NCBI GenBank assembly: GCA_013362835.1
Contig: JABFVJ010000229.1
Location: 1-6,190 of the forward strand
DNA length: 6,190 nucleotides
Direction: 5' to 3'
Source of the DNA: Nonomuraea sp.
GTDB taxonomy: Bacteria; Actinomycetota; Actinomycetes; Streptosporangiales; Streptosporangiaceae
In this document: positions 1 to 6,190 of the stretch, piece by piece
How positions within the stretch are numbered: position 1 is the stretch's first letter
How the letters are laid out: the number at the start of each line of letters is the position of its first letter
Translations under genes and position numbers: made by a program
Notes under the pieces: generated by a model
Told to the model about the DNA's origin: nothing
Database searches by the model: none
The model's input: only the letters and a program-made list of their open reading frames with translations

Positions 1-1620
1 ATGACCACCACCCACGGCCACCCCACACCACCCACCTTCGCTCCGGGCCCCTTCCCCCTTCTCGGCGTCGAGGACCTGCGCGTGCGGTTCGGCGGCCACG
101 AGGCGGTCAGGGGAGTCTCGTTGGAGGTGGGGCCAGGGGAGTGTGTGGCGATCGTCGGGGAGTCGGGGTCGGGCAAGAGTGTCACGGCGCGGACGCTGCT
201 CGGGCTGACCGGCGCAGGCTCGACCGTGACGGCCTCCGCGTTCACGGTCGGCGGCAGGGACGCGCTCGCGTTCGACGAGCGGGAGTGGCGGCGGCTGCGC
301 GGGCGGTTCGCCGGGCTGGTGCTGCAGGACGCGCTGGTCTCGCTCGACCCGCTGCGCACGGTGGGCGCGGAGATCGCCGAGGTGCTGGCCGTGCACGACG
401 TCGTGCCCAGGGCCCGCCGCGCGGCGCGGGTGCTCGAACTGCTCGAAGCGGTCGGCGTCCCCGAGCCCGCCGCACGGGCCGGGCAGCGCCCGCACCAGCT
501 CTCGGGCGGGCTGCGGCAGCGCGTGCTGATCGCCTCGGCGATCGCGGCCGACCCCGAGCTGATCATCGCCGACGAGCCCACCACGGCGCTCGACGTCACC
601 GTCCAGGCGCAGGTCCTGCGCCTGCTCGCCGAACGCCGGGCGGCCGGTACGGCGGTGCTGCTGATCAGCCACGACCTGGCCGTCGTGTCCTCGATCGCCG
701 ACCGCGTCCTGGTCATGAAGGACGGCCGGGTCGTCGAGAAGGGCCGCACCGAGGACGTACTGGGCGCGCCCGCGCACGAGTACACGCGGTCGTTGCTGGC
801 CGCCGTGCCCTCGGCGGCCTCCCGCGGCACCCGGCTCACCGGCGGCCCGCCCCTCGCCCGCCCGGCCCCGGACCCGTACGCGAACGTGCTCACCGGCACG
901 GGCCTCACCCGCTCGTACGGCCCCCGCCCGGTGGTGCGGGACGTGTCCTTCACCCTGCACGCGGGCGAGACCCTGGGCGTCGTCGGCGAGTCGGGTTCGG
1001 GCAAGACCACGCTGGCGCGGCTGGCGCTCGCCCTGCTCGACCCCGACGACGGCCGGGTCACCCTGCACGGACGCCCGTGGAGCGGCCTGAACGAGAGCCG
1101 CAGGCGCCCGCTGCGGCCGAGGATCCAGCTCGTCTCCCAGAACCCGCTGGACTCCTTCGACCCCCGCCACACCGTCGGCCGCCTGGTCGCCGAACCGCTG
1201 CGGCTGCCGCGCGGGGAGCGCCGCGCCCGCGTGCTCGACCTGCTGGCCCGCGTGGGCCTGCCGCCCGAGACGGCCGCCCGCCACCCGAGGGAGCTGTCCG
1301 GCGGGCAGCGCCAGCGCGTGGCGATCGCCCGCGCCCTCGGTCCCCGTCCCGACGTGCTGATCTGCGACGAGCCCGTCTCCGCGCTCGACGTCTCGATCCA
1401 GGCGCAGGTGCTCGACCTGCTCGCCGAGATCCAGGCCGAGGACGGCACCGCGATGGTGTTCATCTCCCACGACCTCGGCGTCGTACGCCACGTCAGCGAC
1501 CGCGTGCTGGTCATGAAGGACGGCCAGGTCGTCGAGGAAGGCCAGGTCGACGAGGTGTTCACCCGGCCGCGACACCCCTACACGAGGGCCCTGGTCGCCG
1601 CCGTCCCGCGTTTGCTGTAG
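1..1620 (+). CDS. Fused double-NBD ABC importer ATPase (Opp/Dpp class)
   Basis: This 539-residue cytoplasmic protein would hydrolyse ATP to drive an Opp/Dpp-type importer; its two NBDs correspond to a DppD-DppF pair on one chain. NBD1 has Walker A GESGSGKS at 53-60, Q-loop Q109, signature LSGGLRQ at 167-173, Walker B LIIADEP at 187-193 with catalytic E192, D-loop ALD at 196-198 and switch H224. NBD2 has GESGSGKT at 329-336, Q380, LSGGQRQ at 432-438, LICDEP at 453-458 with E457, and H490. All catalytic motifs are intact in both halves. A Pro/Gly-rich linker at about 271-295 joins them. Both halves end in the class-typical YTRxLxAAVP segment (261-270 and 527-536). The ATG is the first base of the window, so its SD site cannot be seen and an upstream start cannot be excluded, but the NBD fold begins near residue 20, so this start fits. 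It may serve the downstream permeases or an unseen upstream transporter. The class is certain, the substrate unknown. Confidence 0.95.
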   Translation: MTTTHGHPTPPTFAPGPFPLLGVEDLRVRFGGHEAVRGVSLEVGPGECVAIVGESGSGKSVTARTLLGLTGAGSTVTASAFTVGGRDALAFDEREWRRLRGRFAGLVLQDALVSLDPLRTVGAEIAEVLAVHDVVPRARRAARVLELLEAVGVPEPAARAGQRPHQLSGGLRQRVLIASAIAADPELIIADEPTTALDVTVQAQVLRLLAERRAAGTAVLLISHDLAVVSSIADRVLVMKDGRVVEKGRTEDVLGAPAHEYTRSLLAAVPSAASRGTRLTGGPPLARPAPDPYANVLTGTGLTRSYGPRPVVRDVSFTLHAGETLGVVGESGSGKTTLARLALALLDPDDGRVTLHGRPWSGLNESRRRPLRPRIQLVSQNPLDSFDPRHTVGRLVAEPLRLPRGERRARVLDLLARVGLPPETAARHPRELSGGQRQRVAIARALGPRPDVLICDEPVSALDVSIQAQVLDLLAEIQAEDGTAMVFISHDLGVVRHVSDRVLVMKDGQVVEEGQVDEVFTRPRHPYTRALVAAVPRLL

Positions 1621-1641
1621 CCTTTTCCTACTTTCTAGGTA
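1612..1641 (+). promoter_or_regulatory. Possible promoter before the receptor gene
   Basis: TTGCTG at 1612-1617, overlapping the end of the ATPase gene, and TAGGTA at 1636-1641 are 18 bases apart. This resembles the -35/-10 layout of actinomycete housekeeping-sigma promoters, where TAGgxT-like -10 boxes are common. Transcription would start near 1648 and leave a leader of about 20 bases containing the SD site. The local A/T enrichment in an otherwise very GC-rich window supports a regulatory role. The -35 match is imperfect, and the gene could equally be transcribed by read-through from the ATPase gene. Within the gap, CCTA (1627-1630) and TAGG (1636-1639) form a small inverted repeat around CTTTC. 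It is too short to call an operator. Confidence 0.35.
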
Positions 1642-1660
1642 TGTTTTGTCTGAAAGGCAG
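1615..1660 (+). promoter_or_regulatory. Possible SD-masking hairpin at the ATPase/receptor junction
   Basis: In a read-through transcript, CTG (1615-1617) plus CCTTT (1621-1625) can pair with AAAGG (1653-1657) plus CAG (1658-1660). That gives eight base pairs, with the ATPase stop codon TAG (1618-1620) bulged out. The 3' arm contains the receptor SD site, so the fold would hide it until a ribosome finishing the ATPase gene opens the stem. A transcript starting at the proposed promoter near 1648 would lack the 5' arm. The pairing is visible in the sequence, but the function is inferred and the stem is weak. Confidence 0.2.
1653..1657 (+). promoter_or_regulatory. Ribosome binding site deciding the receptor start
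   Basis: AAAGG lies 10 bases before the ATG at 1668. It favours this start over the in-frame ATG at 1641, which has only an AGG two to three bases upstream. The 1668 start also gives a normal lipoprotein signal, whereas 1641 would add nine residues (MFCLKGSSP) including a stray cysteine. Confidence 0.6.
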
Positions 1661-1667
1661 TTCCCCC

Positions 1668-3290
1668 ATGTCACCATCCAGCTTGCGCACCGCAGCCGTC
1701 ATGATCGCCGTCGTGGGGCTCCTCGGCGCCTGTGGCAGCGAAGGGGGCTCTGCCCAGGCGGCCCGCGCGGGTGGGGAGCCGGTCTACGGCGGCACGCTCA
1801 CCTACCTGGAGCACCAGCCGCCCACCTGCCTCTACCTGCCGGCCGCCGGCTTCTATCCGAACGGCGGCATCCTCAACCAGATCACCGACAAGCTGACCTG
1901 GCAGAACCCGGAGACGCTGAAGATCGAGCCGTGGATCGCCACGAAGTGGGAGGTGAACGCCGACGCCACCGAGTACACCTTCCACCTGCGCGAGGGCGTG
2001 ACCTTCAGCGACGGCAGCCCGCTCGACGCCTCCGCCGTCGCCGCCAACTTCGACGTGTACGGCCTCGGGAACACCGAGCTCAAGCTGCCCGTCGCCGAGT
2101 TCGTCAACAACTACGAGCGCAGCGAGGTCGTCGACCCGATGACCGTGAAGTTCCACTTCGGGAAGCCCTCGCCCGGGTTCCTCCAGGGCACCTCGGTCAT
2201 CGGGGCGGGGCTGGTGTCGAAGAAGACGATCTCGCTGCCGTACGAGCAGCAGTGCCAGCTCAAGAACATCGTCGGCTCGGGCGCCTTCACGCTGAAGAAC
2301 CAGATCGTCGACAAGGAGGTCGACCTGGTCGCGCGCAAGGACTACAACTGGGCGCCGCCGTCGTCGAAGCACCAGGGGCGGGCGTACCTGGACGAGATCA
2401 AGATCATCGTCACGCCCGAGGACAGCGTACGGGTGGGCGCGCTGACGTCCGGCCAGGCCGACTTCGTCCGCTACGTCCAGGCGTACGACGAGAAGACCGT
2501 CAAGGAGGCCGGCTTCCAGATCTACGCCGAGCCGACCAGGGGCGTGAACAACGGCCTCTACCTGCGGCCGTCCAACAGCATCCTCAAGGACCTCGACGTG
2601 CGTAAGGCGCTGCGGGCCGGCACGGACGTCAAGGAGGTCGTCGACACGCTCTTCACCGCGAGCTACCCCCGCGCCACCTCCGTGCTCAGCCACCTCGCCC
2701 AGGGCTACGTGGACCTGTCCGCGCAGCTCGCCTACGACCCCGCCAAGGCCAACACGCTGCTCGACCAGGCCGGCTGGGCCAAGGGCGCCGACGGCGTACG
2801 GGAGAAGGACGGCAGGAAGCTGCAGCTCGGCGTGTTCGTCGCCGGCCCGCAGCCGCTGTCGAAGCAGACCCTCGAACTCGTCGGCCAGCAGTGGGCCGAG
2901 CTCGGCGTGAAGCTGGAGATCCGCCCGGCCGACGCCGGCACGCAGGCCGTCGACATCAAGGACGCCGAGAAGACGGCCGTCGCGCACAGCATGGTCGGCC
3001 GCGCCGACCAGGACGTGATCAAGAGCCACTTCCACAGCCGGAACCGCGACGTCATCCTCTCCCAGGACAAGAAGCTCGACACCCTGCTGGAGGAGGAGTC
3101 CGCCGAGCCCGACGAGGCCAGGCGCAACGCCAAGGTCGCCGAGATCCAGAAGTACGTGATCGACCAGGGCTACGCCATCCCCCTCTTCGAGGAGCCCCAG
3201 GTGTACGGCGGCGCGCCGTACGTCCGGGGTGTGGCCTTCGAGGCGGTCGCCCGCCCGTGGTTCTACTCGACCTGGAAGTCGCAGCCATGA
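1668..3290 (+). CDS. Lipoprotein substrate-binding protein, SBP_bac_5 class
   Basis: This 540-residue extracytoplasmic receptor captures the solute and delivers it to the two permeases encoded next. The signal peptide has R7, a hydrophobic stretch at about 9-20 and a lipobox L19-G20-A21-C22, so the mature protein should be lipid-anchored at Cys22. A Gly/Ser/Ala-rich tether runs to about residue 37. The family-5 fold begins with GGTLTYLE (41-48); YTFHLREGVTFSDGSPLDA (103-121) is the classic signature region. Other family features are GSGAFTL (203-209), LDVRKAL (329-335), YDPAKANTLLDQAGW (366-380) and a C-terminal AIPLFEEP (503-510). The length is usual for the family. YPNGG (63-67), LTWQNPETLKIEPWIA (76-91) and NNYERSEVVD (147-156) recall the TIGR04028 (KPN_01854-like) group, a recollection not checked by search. 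The mature chain has only two further cysteines, C54 and C196. The stop codon overlaps the permease start (ATGA), indicating translational coupling. The family is certain; the substrate is not. Confidence 0.95.
   Translation: MSPSSLRTAAVMIAVVGLLGACGSEGGSAQAARAGGEPVYGGTLTYLEHQPPTCLYLPAAGFYPNGGILNQITDKLTWQNPETLKIEPWIATKWEVNADATEYTFHLREGVTFSDGSPLDASAVAANFDVYGLGNTELKLPVAEFVNNYERSEVVDPMTVKFHFGKPSPGFLQGTSVIGAGLVSKKTISLPYEQQCQLKNIVGSGAFTLKNQIVDKEVDLVARKDYNWAPPSSKHQGRAYLDEIKIIVTPEDSVRVGALTSGQADFVRYVQAYDEKTVKEAGFQIYAEPTRGVNNGLYLRPSNSILKDLDVRKALRAGTDVKEVVDTLFTASYPRATSVLSHLAQGYVDLSAQLAYDPAKANTLLDQAGWAKGADGVREKDGRKLQLGVFVAGPQPLSKQTLELVGQQWAELGVKLEIRPADAGTQAVDIKDAEKTAVAHSMVGRADQDVIKSHFHSRNRDVILSQDKKLDTLLEEESAEPDEARRNAKVAEIQKYVIDQGYAIPLFEEPQVYGGAPYVRGVAFEAVARPWFYSTWKSQP
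3274..3278 (+). promoter_or_regulatory. Ribosome binding site for the DppB-type permease
   Basis: GGAAG, inside the last codons of the receptor gene, lies eight bases before the ATG at 3287. It supports the start that overlaps the receptor stop as ATGA. Confidence 0.6.
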
Positions 3291-4216
3291 CCAGGTACCT
3301 CCTGGCCAGGGCCGGACAGGCGGCGCTGGTGCTCTGGGCCGCCTTCACGGTGAGCTACGTGCTGCTGCACCTGCTGCCCGGCGACTCGGTCCTGATCAAG
3401 TTCCAGAACCCCGAGCTGGGCCTGTCCCCGCAGCAGATCTCCGAGATCCGCGCCTACTACAGCGCGGGCTCGCCGGTCGCCGAGTACGTCCGCACCCTGG
3501 CCGGCTTCCTGACCGGCGGCTTCGGCTACTCGATCGACACCGGCACCCCGGTGATCGAGCGGCTGGGCGAGGCGCTGCCCGAGACGGCCCGGCTGGCCTC
3601 GGCCGCGTTCGTGGTGGCGGTGCTGCTCGCCGTGGTGATCGCCTTCGTGGCGAGCTACAGCAGGGCCTCGTGGCTGCGCGGCGCGCTGCTGTCGGTGCCG
3701 TCGCTGTTCATCTCGGTCCCGGCGTTCTGGCTGGGCATCCTGCTGATCCAGGTGTTCTCGTTCCGGCTGCGGCTGGTGCCGGTCATCGGGGGGAGCGAGC
3801 TGCAGCAGCTGGTCCTGCCGGTGCTGACGCTGGCCGTGCCGATCTCCGCGCCGATCGCGCAGGTGCTGGCGCGCGGCATCGACCAGGTGTACGCGCAGCC
3901 GTTCGTGCCGGTGGTCGCGGCCAAGGGCGCGACCCGCTGGTGGATCCTGTGGCGGCACGTGGCGCGCAACGCCGTCCTGCCGACCTTGACCGTGGCGGGG
4001 CTGACGCTCGGCGAGCTGATCGCGGGCTCGGTCGTGACCGAGACAGTCTTCGGCCGCAACGGCGTCGGCCGGCTCACCGAGCAGGCCGTGAACGCGCAGG
4101 ACACGCCGGTGATGCTGGCCGTCGTGGTGCTCGCGGCGGCGGTGTTCGTGCTGGTCAACCTGGTGGTGGACGTGCTGTTCCCGGTGCTCGACCCGCGTCT
4201 GAGGACGGCGTCGTGA
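3287..4216 (+). CDS. ABC importer permease, DppB/OppB type
   Basis: This 309-residue inner-membrane protein would form half of the translocation channel. Hydrophobic segments lie at about 10-30, 101-124, 135-157, 174-195, 234-254 and 275-300, giving the six helices expected of the DppB group. Family hallmarks are the N-terminal MTRYLLARAGQ, LLPGDS at 29-34 (usually PGDP), GGFGYSI at 77-83, SVPAFWLG at 143-150, VFGRNGVG at 254-261 and the C-terminal LDPRLR at 301-306. The cytoplasmic EAA-like coupling loop is at about 208-232 (VVAAKGA through RHVARNAVLP) and should contact the ATPase. The ATG overlaps the receptor stop by four bases and has a good SD site. The gene ends in a GTGA overlap with the next permease, with which it should form a heterodimer. 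The length is normal and no defect is visible. Confidence 0.94.
   Translation: MTRYLLARAGQAALVLWAAFTVSYVLLHLLPGDSVLIKFQNPELGLSPQQISEIRAYYSAGSPVAEYVRTLAGFLTGGFGYSIDTGTPVIERLGEALPETARLASAAFVVAVLLAVVIAFVASYSRASWLRGALLSVPSLFISVPAFWLGILLIQVFSFRLRLVPVIGGSELQQLVLPVLTLAVPISAPIAQVLARGIDQVYAQPFVPVVAAKGATRWWILWRHVARNAVLPTLTVAGLTLGELIAGSVVTETVFGRNGVGRLTEQAVNAQDTPVMLAVVVLAAAVFVLVNLVVDVLFPVLDPRLRTAS
4201..4205 (+). promoter_or_regulatory. Ribosome binding site for the DppC-type permease
   Basis: GAGGA lies seven bases before the GTG at 4213. No ATG or GTG occurs just upstream in that frame, so this site decides the start of an unusually short permease. Confidence 0.6.
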
Positions 4217-5001
4217 AGGCCGGCCTGATCCTGGCCTGGACGATCGTCGTCGTGGTGCTGCTGTGGGCGCTCCTCCCCGGTCTGTTCACCGGGTACGACC
4301 CGATCGCCGGCGTGCCGGCCGAAAAGCTGCAGGCGCCGAGCGGGCAGCACCTGTTCGGCACCGACGCCGTCGGGCGCGACGTGTTCGCGCGGGTGGTGCA
4401 CGGGTCCGTGAACTCGCTGTCGGGGGCGTTCGTCGCCGTCGCGGTCGGCCTGGTGCTCGGCACGCTGCTCGGGCTGCTCGCCGGATCGACGGGTGGGGTG
4501 CTCGACGCGGCCGTCATGCGGGTCGTGGACGTGCTGCTGTCCGTCCCCGGGCTGCTCCTGGCGCTGACCGTGATCATCCTGCTCGGCCCCGGCACCGTGA
4601 ACGTGGCCGTCGCGGTGGGCATCGGCTCGGTCGCGGCGTTCGCCCGGCTGTCGCGCTCGGAGGTGGTCCGGGTGCGGCGCACCGACTACGTCGAGGCCGC
4701 GTTCGGCAGCGGCGGCCGTTTCCCCACGGTGTTGTGGCGGCACGTGCTGCCGAACTCGGCCGGTCCCGTCGTCGCGCTGGCCGCGCTGCAGTTCGGCGTC
4801 GCCATCCTGGCCATCTCCACGCTCGGCTTCCTCGGGTACGGCGCCGAGCCGCCCACCCCCGAGTGGGGCCTGCTCATCGCCGAGGGCCGCAACTACCTGG
4901 CGACCTCGTGGTGGCTGACCACGCTGCCCGGGGCCGTGGTGGTCGCCGTCGTGCTCGCCGCCGGGCGGATCAGCCGGTCCATCGCCAGGGAGTCCTCGTG
5001 A
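4213..5001 (+). CDS. ABC importer permease, DppC/OppC type, short
   Basis: This 262-residue inner-membrane protein is the second channel subunit. An N-terminal helix at about 3-24 is followed by a short external segment with the DppC hallmark FGTDAVGRDVFAR (48-60) and HGS (63-65). Further helices lie at about 70-90, 105-124, 130-145, 185-205 and 238-250. The EAA coupling loop, EAAFGSGGRF through RHVLPN (161-181), keeps the canonical spacing, and STLGFLGYGAEPPTPEWG (202-219) is the conserved segment before the last helix. Two points are unusual. The protein is shorter than the common 280-300 residues because the cytoplasmic N-terminal extension is missing. Its tail is VVLAAGRISRSIARESS in place of the familiar NLLGDxLRDxLDP-like ending. 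The GTG start overlaps the preceding stop as GTGA and has an SD site; upstream codons in this frame are a shadow of the previous gene. The ATPase that follows also begins in a GTGA overlap. Confidence 0.93.
   Translation: MKAGLILAWTIVVVVLLWALLPGLFTGYDPIAGVPAEKLQAPSGQHLFGTDAVGRDVFARVVHGSVNSLSGAFVAVAVGLVLGTLLGLLAGSTGGVLDAAVMRVVDVLLSVPGLLLALTVIILLGPGTVNVAVAVGIGSVAAFARLSRSEVVRVRRTDYVEAAFGSGGRFPTVLWRHVLPNSAGPVVALAALQFGVAILAISTLGFLGYGAEPPTPEWGLLIAEGRNYLATSWWLTTLPGAVVVAVVLAAGRISRSIARESS
4987..4992 (+). promoter_or_regulatory. Ribosome binding site for the second double ATPase
   Basis: AGGGAG lies five bases before the GTG at 4998. The translated protein enters the NBD fold immediately (LLDVHDLRVSYDG), so this start leaves no missing sequence. 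Confidence 0.6.
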
Positions 5002-6190
5002 GCCTGCTCGACGTCCACGACCTCCGGGTCTCCTACGACGGCCGCCCGGCGGTCCACGGCATCTCCTTCACCGTCGAGCCCGGCGAGGTCGTCGCCGTCG
5101 TCGGCGAGTCGGGGTCCGGCAAGACCACGACCGCCCACGCGGTCATCGGCCTGCTGCCGCGCAACGCCTCGCTCGACGGCGGGCGGATCCTGCTGGGGGA
5201 GAACGACCTGGCCACCTGGTCGCCCCGGCGGATGGAGTCCGTACGCGGGGCGCAGATCGGGTTGATCCCGCAGGATCCGTCCAACTCGCTCGACCCGGTC
5301 AAGACGATCGGGGCGCAGATCGGCGAGGTGCTGCGCATCCACAAGCGGGGCGACCGGGCGGCCGTGCGGCGGCGGGTGATCGAGCTGCTCACCCGCGTCG
5401 GCCTGCCCGACCCCGAGACGCGTGCCGGCCAGTACCCGCACGAGCTGTCGGGCGGCATGCGGCAGCGCGTGCTCATCGCCATCGCCATCGCGCTCGAACC
5501 CCGGCTGATCATCGCCGACGAGCCCACCAGCGCCCTCGACGTCACCGTCCAGCGGCGCATCCTGGACCTCGTCGACGACCTGCGCGCCGAGTTCGGCACG
5601 GCGGTGCTGCTGGTCACCCACGACCTCGGCGTCGCCGCGAACCGCTCGGACCGGCTGGTCGTCATGAAGGACGGCCGCGTCGAGGAGCAGGGCCCGACCA
5701 GGGGCATCCTGGCCGCGCCCGGCGCCGCGTACACCGGGCGGCTGCTCAGGGACGCCCCCTCGCTGTCGGCGCGGCCCTTCCGCGAGCCGGTCGAGGCCGA
5801 GCCGGCGATCGTGGTGCGCGACCTGGTCAAGGAGTTCCGGGCCGGGCGGCGTACGTTCAGGGCCGTGGACGGCGTCTCCTTCGAGGTGCCGCGTGGCACC
5901 ACGCACGCGCTCGTCGGGGAGTCCGGCTCCGGCAAGACCACCACGGCCCGCATGGTGGTGCGCTTCGCCGAGCCCACGTCGGGAACGGTGACCATCGCCG
6001 GGGCACCCGACGACCGCCGTTTCCGCCGTCACGTGCAGCTCGTCTACCAGAACCCGTACGGGTCGCTGGACCCCCGGCAGCCGGTCGCCGACATCGTGGA
6101 GGAGCCCTTGCGCAACTTCGGCATCGGCGACCGCGCCGCCCGCCGGGCCCGCGCCGGCGAGCTGCTCGACCGGGTCGCGCTGCCCAAGGA
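4998..6190 (+). CDS. Second fused double-NBD ABC importer ATPase, 3' end beyond window
   Basis: The frame is open from the GTG at 4998 to the window edge: 397 codons plus two bases, with no stop. NBD1 is complete: Walker A GESGSGKT at 36-43, Q92 in PQDPSNSLDP, signature LSGGMRQ at 150-156, Walker B LIIADEP at 170-176 with E175, D-loop ALD at 179-181 and H208. A linker at about 250-268 leads to NBD2, which shows Walker A GESGSGKT at 307-314 and the Q-loop QNPYGSLDP at 351-359. The sequence stops before NBD2's signature and Walker B. By comparison with the family and with the ATPase at the left end, roughly 130-170 residues are missing to the right. Directly coupled to the permeases by a GTGA overlap, it is the most natural energy subunit for this transporter. 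The cut is a window-edge effect; nothing suggests a broken gene. Confidence 0.93.
   Translation, partial: MSLLDVHDLRVSYDGRPAVHGISFTVEPGEVVAVVGESGSGKTTTAHAVIGLLPRNASLDGGRILLGENDLATWSPRRMESVRGAQIGLIPQDPSNSLDPVKTIGAQIGEVLRIHKRGDRAAVRRRVIELLTRVGLPDPETRAGQYPHELSGGMRQRVLIAIAIALEPRLIIADEPTSALDVTVQRRILDLVDDLRAEFGTAVLLVTHDLGVAANRSDRLVVMKDGRVEEQGPTRGILAAPGAAYTGRLLRDAPSLSARPFREPVEAEPAIVVRDLVKEFRAGRRTFRAVDGVSFEVPRGTTHALVGESGSGKTTTARMVVRFAEPTSGTVTIAGAPDDRRFRRHVQLVYQNPYGSLDPRQPVADIVEEPLRNFGIGDRAARRARAGELLDRVALPK

Noticed and set aside
141..1667. Long open frame running into the receptor gene from the left
   Set aside because: Upstream of 1668 it is an Arg/Ala/Pro-rich translation in an alternate frame of the first ATPase gene, with no domain. 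The signal peptide and SD site fix the receptor start at 1668.
1621..1667. Transcription terminator after the first ATPase gene
   Set aside because: There is no GC-rich stem followed by a T-run. The only stem is weak, A/T-containing and overlaps the SD site, so it is better read as a possible translational element.
1671..3035. 454-codon antisense open frame across the receptor gene
   Set aside because: Its translation has no recognisable domain or motif, and long antisense frames are expected in GC-rich codon-biased DNA. The sense protein is a clear family-5 receptor.
3655..4743. 362-codon antisense open frame across the permeases
   Set aside because: Low-complexity His/Arg/Gln/Ser/Thr-rich translation, mirror of the hydrophobic permease codons; no domain.
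3287..5001. Frameshift or broken-gene signals at the gene junctions
   Set aside because: The ATGA and GTGA overlaps at 3287-3290, 4213-4216 and 4998-5001 join complete proteins with normal ends and SD sites. They are coupling overlaps, not frameshifts.
4893..6032. 379- and 320-codon antisense open frames across the second ATPase
   Set aside because: No motif in either translation; the sense strand carries full Walker A, signature and Walker B motifs.

Overview
The window is very GC-rich (about 70% by eye, with G/C at most third codon positions) and almost entirely coding on the + strand. Together with GTG starts and stop-start overlaps, this suggests a high-GC actinomycete, perhaps from the Streptosporangiales or Streptomycetales. 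The taxon is inferred from composition and gene style only.

Layout: (1) 1-1620, a complete gene for a tandem-fused double ATPase (two nucleotide-binding domains, NBDs) of the oligopeptide/dipeptide (Opp/Dpp) ABC importer class. (2) A 47-base gap, 1621-1667, clearly more A/T-rich than its surroundings, with a possible promoter, a possible small hairpin and a Shine-Dalgarno (SD) site. (3) 1668-3290, a lipoprotein substrate-binding protein of the extracellular family 5 (SBP_bac_5) class. (4) 3287-4216, a DppB-type permease. (5) 4213-5001, a short DppC-type permease. (6) 4998 to the right edge, a second fused double ATPase, cut inside its second NBD. Genes 3-6 are joined by ATGA or GTGA overlaps, each with its own SD site, so they look like one translationally coupled operon.

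Together, genes 3-6 encode a full importer: a lipid-anchored receptor captures the solute outside the membrane, two permeases form the channel, and a fused ATPase powers it. The first ATPase is either an additional energy subunit for the same transporter or the last gene of an upstream transporter. The left edge of the window prevents a decision.

The receptor is not a generic dipeptide-binding protein. Its N-terminal region (YPNGG, LTWQNPETL, IEPWIA, NNYERSEVVD) recalls, from memory, the receptor group catalogued as TIGR04028 (KPN_01854-like). That group's loci often also encode a flavin-dependent luciferase-like monooxygenase, so the substrate may be a sulfur-containing or other small organic compound rather than a peptide. 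This is a hypothesis; no monooxygenase lies in the window. I see no RNA gene, mobile element, CRISPR array or attachment site, and no previously undescribed system. The main open points are the four-NBD arrangement, the receptor's substrate, and the short intergenic control region.
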